Below, piece by piece: positions 6,379-11,048 of a DNA stretch of 11,048 nt. A model generated the notes under the pieces. The model was not told the origin of the DNA and searched no databases. It was given only the letters and a program-made list of their open reading frames with translations. How positions within the stretch are numbered: position 1 is the first letter of the stretch; each line of letters opens with the position of its first letter. Source of the DNA: Nitrospirota bacterium (GTDB taxonomy: Bacteria; Nitrospirota; Nitrospiria; Nitrospirales; UBA8639). The stretch covers positions 1-11,048 of the forward strand of contig QJYE01000141.1 of assembly GCA_003235785.1 (NCBI GenBank), read 5' to 3'. The translations under genes and the position numbers were made by a program.

Positions 6379-7314
6379 ATGTGGATGACCAATCCTCAAC
6401 TCGGATTCCACCAGCTCGAGGAATCGATTGGGAATATTTGTGGAACGATCCTGTGCCTCTCGATCATTCTAATCATGCTTTCACCTCCGCCACTCCTGGG
6501 AGCCATCTCTCCACAATTCATCATTGAAGCTCCTGAAGCCTTGCAACCATTAGCTGCCCACTTAAAAGAAATGAACCCAGCGTCTCTTCAACGCATCATG
6601 GACTTCATGGGTCTCCAACATCCGGGGCCTCCCATTAGAGTCATTCTGGCGCCCAACGAATCTCCCCTGGCCCAGGAAGCCCCGGAATGGATGTCAGGCT
6701 ACGCCATGGGCCAGACCTCGACTATTGTGCTGTTCACTGACCGAAGCTTGACCTATCCGAACGATTCACTCAACGACGTGTTTCTCCATGAGATTGCCCA
6801 CATCCTGGCTCACCGGGCAGCAGGTGGGCAGCCTCTGCCTCGATGGTTTGATGAAGGATTAGCCATGATGGCTGCTCGAACCTGGGACTTGGAAGATCGC
6901 GCTCGATTAGTCTGGGCCATGGTTTCAGGAACCGAAGTCTCCCTGGATGAACTGAATAGCCTCTTTATGAAAGACGATACCACAGTGCGCCGCGCCTATG
7001 TCCTGGCCCATGCCTTTACCTTGGATCTGTTAGAGCACACACAAGGGGATGTCCCCAGGCACATCCTGGCCAAAGTCAAACAAGGACTGACCTTTCCTGA
7101 AGCCTTCGCGCAATCCACCTTCATGACGCTCACACATGCCGAAAAAGAATTTTGGAGTCGTCAAACGCTCTGGAATCGTTGGATTCCAGTGGCGACCAGT
7201 TCGGGTATGGTCTGGCTAACCATTACATTCTTAGCCTTTTGGGCCTATACCAAACAGCGAAGGAGATCCGCAGCGATAAAGAAACAATGGAAGGAAGATG
7301 ATTGGGAGGTCTGA
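6379..7314 (+). CDS. Membrane-anchored gluzincin metallopeptidase (peptidase MA-like)
   Basis: A 312-residue protein from the ATG at 6379. The frame is open to a TTG at 6295 that overlaps the toxin stop by 4 nt, which would add 28 residues without conserved character. An N-terminal hydrophobic stretch (CGTILCLSIILIMLSPPPLLGA) is a signal peptide or anchor. The catalytic motif HEIAH (H137, E138, H141) is followed by the third-ligand motif WFDEGLA (E159), the pattern of peptidase MA-like zinc proteases. Near the C-terminus is a second membrane segment (about residues 269-290, GMVWLTITFLAFWAY) followed by a strongly basic tail (KQRRRS). The likely topology is a periplasmic catalytic domain tethered to the inner membrane with a short cytoplasmic tail. 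Substrate is unknown. Start choice is uncertain since no good ribosome-binding site exists for either. Confidence 0.82.
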   Translation: MWMTNPQLGFHQLEESIGNICGTILCLSIILIMLSPPPLLGAISPQFIIEAPEALQPLAAHLKEMNPASLQRIMDFMGLQHPGPPIRVILAPNESPLAQEAPEWMSGYAMGQTSTIVLFTDRSLTYPNDSLNDVFLHEIAHILAHRAAGGQPLPRWFDEGLAMMAARTWDLEDRARLVWAMVSGTEVSLDELNSLFMKDDTTVRRAYVLAHAFTLDLLEHTQGDVPRHILAKVKQGLTFPEAFAQSTFMTLTHAEKEFWSRQTLWNRWIPVATSSGMVWLTITFLAFWAYTKQRRRSAAIKKQWKEDDWEV

Positions 7315-7316
7315 TA

Positions 7317-7334
7317 GATTGTCTCAAGACAATC
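7317..7334 (+). terminator. Perfect 7-bp hairpin after the peptidase gene
   Basis: GATTGTC and GACAATC flank a TCAA tetraloop, 2 nt after the peptidase stop. It is followed by GTATTTG rather than a full T tract, so it is a weak terminator or an mRNA 3'-end stabiliser. Confidence 0.42.
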
Positions 7335-7391
7335 GTATTTGCTAAAAAACGTGATCTCTTAAATTTACCTGCATACTGAAAGGAAGATTTC

Positions 7392-8144
7392 ATGCCGTCG
7401 AAACTCAAAGACAAAGTCGCCATCATTACAGGGGGAAATAGCGGAATTGGATTGGCCACCGCCAAATTGTTTCAGGCTGAGGGGGCGAAGGTCATTATCA
7501 CGGGAAGACGGAAAGAGGCGGTGGAAACCGCCGTCAAGGAAATCGGAGGAAGCTGTAAGGGAATCGTCTCCGACACGGGAAATTTGAATGACATTGCCAA
7601 TCTCTACCAACAGATTCAACAGTCAGCAATGAAGATCGATATCCTCTTTCTCAATGCCGGCATTGCCATCTTTAGCCCGTTTGACACCGTAGACGAAGCC
7701 ACTTTCGATGCCATGGTGAATGTGAATTTCAAGGGATTGTTTTTTAACATTCAAAAAGCCCTACCACTGCTCAATGAAGGGGCTTCAATCATTCTCAACT
7801 CCTCCATAGCTGGGAAAAAGGGGTTCCCCAACACATGTGTCTACTCAGCCACAAAAGCAGCCGTTCGAAACATGGCCAGAACCTTGTCAGCAGAATTGCT
7901 CGAGAAAAATTTTCGAGTGAATTCCCTTTCACCCGGTCCCATTGAGACACCCATCTTCGACAAGGTTGGCGTGCCTCTTGAAGACATTTCGGAAATGAAA
8001 GAGGGAATCGCGAATCAGAATCCCATGAAACGAATGGGGACACCTGAGGAAGTCGCCAAAGCCGCATTGTTTCTGGCATCGGATGATTCATCATATATCA
8101 CAGGAATCGACCTCACGGTGGATGGCGGTGCAACGCAACTCTAA
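7392..8144 (+). CDS. Classical short-chain dehydrogenase/reductase (SDR)
   Basis: A 250-residue NAD(P)-dependent oxidoreductase with the full classical SDR set: the cofactor-binding TGGNSGIG at residues 13-20, NAG at 88-90, N112, the catalytic S138, and Y151-x3-K155. PGPIETPIF at about 181-189 and the C-terminal TVDGGATQL complete the fold. TGRR at 37-40 puts an arginine just after the second beta strand, which in this family usually favours NADP(H) over NAD(H). The start is well supported by AGGAAG at 7381-7386, 5 nt before the ATG. No substrate can be assigned: the substrate loop (about 186-206) carries no diagnostic motif, and the neighbours do not define a pathway. It is probably a single-gene unit after the hairpin at 7317-7334. 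Confidence 0.93.
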   Translation: MPSKLKDKVAIITGGNSGIGLATAKLFQAEGAKVIITGRRKEAVETAVKEIGGSCKGIVSDTGNLNDIANLYQQIQQSAMKIDILFLNAGIAIFSPFDTVDEATFDAMVNVNFKGLFFNIQKALPLLNEGASIILNSSIAGKKGFPNTCVYSATKAAVRNMARTLSAELLEKNFRVNSLSPGPIETPIFDKVGVPLEDISEMKEGIANQNPMKRMGTPEEVAKAALFLASDDSSYITGIDLTVDGGATQL

Positions 8145-8225
8145 ACCACGATATCCATTCAATGCCCTCTCGACTCTTGCAAAAATCGCCCAAAAGATGA
8201 ACGACGAGGGCAAGGAGAGCACCCC

Positions 8226-8660
8226 ATGAGAAAAGTCACATTCTCTTTTTCATTATGGTACAGAATGGCGGTTGTTCTGGGACTCATGACTTTCGCCCTG
8301 CCTGCTATGGCCCTCGAGCCTGAACCCCACCCGCTGGATACCTTTCTCACAGATATCCTCAATTTTCATGAGCCCACCGGCATTCGAGGCACGGTCCGAT
8401 ACATTGACCAAGCAGAGCACAATCTCTGGTTAAACTGGGAACAACGATCGGATGATCGTCCAGATTTCAACGACGGATGGAAATTGGTGCCAGAAGGCAC
8501 CACGCTTTTAGTCTATCCGCAAAACGCGGCTCAGTATGAAGAGTTGGAATCTATCCAAAAAGGAACGCCCATAGAGATGGTCATTCAGCTCGACTCAGAA
8601 GGACATCGACGCATTCTCTCGTATCAAGACCTTTCGCAACCTCGAAAAGTCCCACTCTAA
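8226..8660 (+). CDS. Small exported protein of unknown function
   Basis: A 144-residue protein with a clear Sec signal peptide: a basic start (MRK), hydrophobic core (MAVVLGLMTFAL) and an AMA cleavage motif at residues 27-29. The mature part of about 115 residues is periplasmic or secreted. It contains a GIRGTVRYIDQAEHNLWLNWE segment and a GTPIEMVIQLDSEG strand pair, a beta-rich layout suggestive of a small OB-like or barrel fold; this is a visual guess. It has one methionine and no cysteines in the mature region, so there are no disulfides or metal motifs. AAGGAG at 8212-8217 lies 8 nt before the ATG. It follows the SDR gene by 81 bp and converges with roxA, whose stop lies 9 bp away. I do not recognise the family. 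Confidence 0.8.
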   Translation: MRKVTFSFSLWYRMAVVLGLMTFALPAMALEPEPHPLDTFLTDILNFHEPTGIRGTVRYIDQAEHNLWLNWEQRSDDRPDFNDGWKLVPEGTTLLVYPQNAAQYEELESIQKGTPIEMVIQLDSEGHRRILSYQDLSQPRKVPL

Positions 8661-8664
8661 TAAG

Positions 8665-8683
8665 ATCTTTCAGTCCGAAAGAT
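8665..8683. terminator. Hairpin between convergent genes
   Basis: ATCTTTC and GAAAGAT pair perfectly (7 bp) around AGTCC. The hairpin lies between the stop of the exported-protein gene and the last codons of roxA and includes the roxA stop codon. Either strand could use it, but neither side has a proper T tract, so it is a modest shared terminator candidate. Confidence 0.33.
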
Positions 8684-9821
8684 AGAGACTGCCATGGGTG
8701 AGCAAATCGAGGAGTAACGAATCATGGCCTTCTGAGGGAACGCACAGATTCGAATCAATCATGCGTTCGGCGCACAAGGTTTTGACCAGATCCGTCATCA
8801 GTGCCGTGCAGATATACTGCCGTCCGTCCACAAAGAGCCACAGGTTCTCGCCATGCTCCTGAAACGCAAAACGAGATCCTTCATTTCTGATAAGTCTCCC
8901 TCCTGAGGCAAGATGGTGGCGGACATCTTCCAGGCGATATTCCTCCTGGGCCGGCTCCTCCTCTTGATATTTGGGAGCGGTCATATAGCAGCCAAACCAT
9001 TGGGCCAGCTTGTCATAATCCTCAACATATTGCGTTAAGATCTTCTGAACTTTTTTCACGGCCTCAGCCGTGATCTGTCCGGGATTAGGTTGAGGCAGAA
9101 GATCCGGATCCGCATAGCGAACCTCTTCGCTCAGCGCTTCTCCCATGGATTCGGAAAAGTCGAGTAAAATATCCCGATGTGAGGGTGCGCGAAATCCTAC
9201 CGAGCACGTCATGCAATCTTCCCCTATGGCAATTCCGTTATGCCCGACCTGCGGCGGAATATACAGCAGATCACCCGGCTCAAGAATCCAACAATGCTCC
9301 GGTTCCCATTCAGACAATATCTTCACCGGAACATCAGGACGACGAGGGGACGTTTCATCATACATGCCCCCCACTTCCCATTGGCGACGACCACTCACCT
9401 GAACCAAAAACACATCATAGTTATCATAATGCGGCCCAACCCCACCCTGGTCGCCGGAATAACTGATCATCAAATCATCAACACGCCAACTGGGAATAAA
9501 ATAAAACTGCGTAAGAAACTCAGCGGCAGCTGGCACCCAATGATCCACCGCCTGGACTAACAAGGTCCAATGGGTTGACGGCAAGGTAGAAAACGTTGCA
9601 TCAACAAACGGGCCATGAGTTAATTCCCATTGGTCAGTTACGGCATTTTGAACAATCAGCCTCGACTCAACCTCTTCTTCACAGGCTAAGCCTGCCAATT
9701 CATCAGCAGCAATCGGCGGTTTGATCCCCGGCAACGCCTGTCGAATTAACAACGGCTTCTTCTGCCAATACTCAGTCAGAAACGTTTCAAGCGACAAATC
9801 GCCCAGAGGTAAGTTTTTCAT
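8670..9821 (-). CDS. roxA: RoxA/YcfD-type ribosomal protein L16 arginine hydroxylase (cupin/JmjC oxygenase)
   Basis: A 383-residue Fe(II)/2-oxoglutarate oxygenase similar along its length to E. coli RoxA (YcfD), which hydroxylates a conserved arginine of ribosomal protein L16. The N-terminal FLTEYWQKKPLLIR and DELAGLACEEEVESRL match the family. The DDLMISYSGDQGGVGPHYDNYD segment provides iron ligands H131 and D133; the third is H194 in IPPQVGHNG. R146 in GRRQW is the expected 2-oxoglutarate-binding arginine. SVGFRAPSHRDIL closes the cupin. Residues ~260-383 form the dimerisation and winged-helix region, including the QWFGCYM segment. All key residues are present, so the enzyme should be active. 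No clear Shine-Dalgarno precedes the ATG. Its upstream region contains the palindromic repeat cluster. Confidence 0.94.
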   Translation of the reverse strand: MKNLPLGDLSLETFLTEYWQKKPLLIRQALPGIKPPIAADELAGLACEEEVESRLIVQNAVTDQWELTHGPFVDATFSTLPSTHWTLLVQAVDHWVPAAAEFLTQFYFIPSWRVDDLMISYSGDQGGVGPHYDNYDVFLVQVSGRRQWEVGGMYDETSPRRPDVPVKILSEWEPEHCWILEPGDLLYIPPQVGHNGIAIGEDCMTCSVGFRAPSHRDILLDFSESMGEALSEEVRYADPDLLPQPNPGQITAEAVKKVQKILTQYVEDYDKLAQWFGCYMTAPKYQEEEPAQEEYRLEDVRHHLASGGRLIRNEGSRFAFQEHGENLWLFVDGRQYICTALMTDLVKTLCAERMIDSNLCVPSEGHDSLLLDLLTHGSLYLSD

Positions 9822-9871
9822 GAGAAAGCGTGAAGCATCCGTTTAGATAACTACCAAACAACCCATCGACG

Positions 9872-9994
9872 GTCATTCCCGACGTTTTTTATCGGGAATT
9901 GATCCCCCTCCGTCATGCCTGAGATTGGTAATCGGGCATCCATCTCTGCTTTTTTGTTTCTGATGGCCCCCCGCTACCTACTGGCGGAGATGAC
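9872..9994. repeat. Cluster of three 33-bp palindromic repeat units (two direct, one inverted)
   Basis: Unit 1 (9872-9904) and unit 2 (9912-9944) start with GTCAT and end in GATC or CCATC, and agree at 23 of 33 positions by my count. Unit 3 (9962-9994) is the reverse complement form, beginning GATGG and ending ATGAC, and agrees with unit 2 at about 20 of 33. Units 1 and 2 fold into an 8-bp stem with a 9-nt loop: ATTCCCGA/TCGGGAAT and ATGCCTGA/TCGGGCAT (one wobble). Unit 3 keeps the 8-9-8 spacing but with a decayed left arm (C run). The cluster sits between the roxA start and elaA stop. The form resembles short REP-like palindromes dispersed in bacterial genomes. Confidence 0.72.
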
Positions 9995-10012
9995 AAACAG
10001 TCAGAAGTTTCA

Positions 10013-10486
10013 TCAGAATTTCTTCATCATCTCAACATGAGGAATGCCATCTTCCAGATACACATCCGAAATTCTGATAAACCCATATTTCTCATAAAAT
10101 TTTTGCAGATAATCTTGCGCCGAAATTCGAATAGGAGTCTGAGGCCAACAACGAGATATTTCCTGCAATGCTGTCTGTAACAGTTGATGCCCAGTCCCCT
10201 TTTTGCGCGAATCGGCTCGTACCACAAACCTCCCAAGACTCACTTCAGGGTAGCGAAGTCCAGGCGAGAGGAGACGCGCATAGGCAAGCAGTTTTCCAGC
10301 CTCATTTCGCCCAGAAAGATGCCTGGTTTCAGGATGGCGATCATACTCATCCAATTCCCGATACGCACATTCCTGCTCCACAACAAAGACATCCACCCTC
10401 AACTGCAGCAAATCAAACAGTTGCCACGATTCTAATTCTTGAAAAGTCTTAATGTCCCACTCAATATGGTTCATGCCTTTGAGCAT
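10013..10486 (-). CDS. elaA: ElaA-family GNAT N-acetyltransferase
   Basis: A 157-residue acetyl-CoA-dependent acetyltransferase that resembles E. coli ElaA throughout: IEWDIKTFQEL at the N-terminus, LLQLRVDVFVVEQECAYRELDEYD (residues 26-49), RHLSGRNEAGKLLAYARLL, GRFVV and the acetyl-CoA pyrophosphate loop R94-K-K-G97-T-G99. The C-terminal LQKFYEKYGFIRISDVYLEDGIPHVEM is the most diagnostic part. Acceptor substrates are not established for ElaA. I chose the ATG at 10486 because a promoter lies right against it, implying a leaderless message. The ATG at 10474 (MNHIEW) matches the E. coli N-terminus better, but its AAAGG is only 1 nt away. The gene points toward roxA with about 190 bp between them. 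Confidence 0.92.
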   Translation of the reverse strand: MLKGMNHIEWDIKTFQELESWQLFDLLQLRVDVFVVEQECAYRELDEYDRHPETRHLSGRNEAGKLLAYARLLSPGLRYPEVSLGRFVVRADSRKKGTGHQLLQTALQEISRCWPQTPIRISAQDYLQKFYEKYGFIRISDVYLEDGIPHVEMMKKF

Positions 10487-10491
10487 CCAAG

Positions 10492-10520
10492 AGTATAATA
10501 GTAACTATCGCTTGAGCCAA
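10492..10520 (-). promoter_or_regulatory. elaA promoter with near-leaderless geometry
   Basis: On the minus strand TTGGCT (10520-10515, 4 of 6 to the -35) and TATACT (10497-10492, 5 of 6 to the -10) are exactly 17 nt apart. Only 5 nt (CTTGG) separate the -10 from the ATG at 10486, so transcription would start at or beside the A of the start codon. Confidence 0.5.
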
Positions 10521-10733
10521 ACGCGAGGTCGGCCTCAAAAAAAGACACGCAATTAAGACAGGGGTTTTATAGAACAGAGCCATGCTTTAGGGGGGAAGAA
10601 CAAACCTAAGAGAAGATTCATCCTAAATTAGCTACTCATTAAGATAGAAAAGTATTGACCACCACTTTTCTTCAATGCTCAATTTTTTTCTTCCCATGGA
10701 AGAACCTCATTCCGGAATTCCCATTTCCTCCTC

Positions 10734-10761
10734 TTGACATTTACGTGTGATCTGCAAAAAT
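10734..10761 (+). promoter_or_regulatory. Candidate promoter for the lipoprotein gene, with flanking palindrome
   Basis: A perfect TTGACA -35 at 10734-10739 is followed after 16 nt by AAAAAT at 10756-10761 (4 of 6). About 100 nt of leader would precede the ATG at 10865. Overlapping palindromes ATTCCGGAAT (10709-10718) and GGAATTCC (10714-10721) lie just upstream and could be an activator site. The rest of 10521-10864 shows no gene. Confidence 0.45.
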
Positions 10762-10864
10762 CCTGGGCCTGAAATGGACTGCTTCAGAATAAATCCCCCA
10801 AATGCAGGAGACGTCACCCACCTCTTAAAATGGTCCCTAGTAGATACCTGAAAGGAACCTATCC

Positions 10865-11048
10865 ATGAAACATGTGAGAACCGGTCACTCAGATTTTTGG
10901 CTTGTAGTAGGAGTATATATTCTCATAGCACTCGTTACCGGATGCCAATCGTTTGTCCACCCTATATACACCAAGAAAGGCCCAAAGGACCCGAATACTA
11001 TCCTGAAAGAGCATGTCGTGATGTTTGACGAGGATGGCTACCCTGTGG
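10865..11048 (+). CDS. Probable lipoprotein of unknown function (3' end outside window)
   Basis: The first 61 codons are visible. Residues 11-26 are a hydrophobic signal core (WLVVGVYILIALVTG) ending in the lipobox V24-T-G-C27, so signal peptidase II should cleave before C27 and the cysteine would carry the lipid. S29 rather than aspartate follows closely, so retention at the inner membrane is not signalled and outer-membrane sorting is likely. The mature start, HPIYTKKGPKDPNTILKEHVVMFDEDGYPV, contains an acidic, soluble stretch that I match to no family. AAAGGA at 10851-10856 lies 8 nt before the ATG. The gene is divergent from elaA. Confidence 0.75.
   Translation, partial: MKHVRTGHSDFWLVVGVYILIALVTGCQSFVHPIYTKKGPKDPNTILKEHVVMFDEDGYPV

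Noticed and set aside
8159..8213. TGCCCTC/GAGGGCA repeat between the SDR and exported-protein genes
   Set aside because: The arms are 7 bp with a loop of over 30 nt; there is no support for a riboswitch or terminator.
9145..9560. Several plus-strand frames opposite roxA
   Set aside because: They overlap each other in two frames across the conserved cupin core and are antisense shadows rich in P, H and R.

Overview
The window reads as a chromosomal segment of a Gram-negative bacterium of middling GC. It holds three probable exported or anchored envelope proteins (a probable lipoprotein, an exported small protein, a membrane-anchored periplasmic peptidase), a proteobacterial-style RoxA/YcfD oxygenase and ElaA, and a bacterial SMUG1. 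My impression is a Nitrospira-like (Nitrospirota) genome, but no marker gene here proves that. There is no rRNA, tRNA, CRISPR array, phage or intact insertion sequence. It looks like ordinary chromosome with one toxin-antitoxin pair and one small palindromic-repeat cluster.

Layout. Left part (1-2093, all +): the 3' end of a membrane-anchored YbjQ-like protein overlaps by 4 nt an M48 membrane metallopeptidase, followed by a SMUG1-type uracil-DNA glycosylase. A 433-bp spacer with no convincing gene follows. Then come a YajD-type HNH protein, a small conserved protein of unknown function, and a PpiC parvulin closed by a strong hairpin terminator (3877-3905). The centre (4107-5744) is a fused phosphoenolpyruvate mutase-nucleotidyltransferase, the most interesting gene here: it would make a phosphonate and probably activate a phosphonate with a nucleotide, yet no phosphonopyruvate decarboxylase or transaminase lies beside it.

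Next (5809-8660, all +): a small antitoxin and RelE/ParE-like toxin pair, a membrane-anchored gluzincin peptidase (HEIAH), a classical short-chain dehydrogenase/reductase, and a small exported protein of unknown function. On the minus strand, converging on the exported protein, lie roxA (ribosomal protein L16 arginine hydroxylase) and elaA (GNAT acetyltransferase). Between them sit three related 33-bp palindromic units, two direct and one inverted. The elaA promoter appears to place transcription start on the ATG itself, suggesting a leaderless mRNA. The right end is the 5' part of a divergent lipoprotein gene with its own promoter candidate.

The genes do not form one pathway. The tightest functional units are YbjQ-M48 (overlapping, both membrane-anchored) and the toxin-antitoxin pair. 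The phosphonate enzyme appears to be a stand-alone transcription unit between a terminator and the toxin-antitoxin module.
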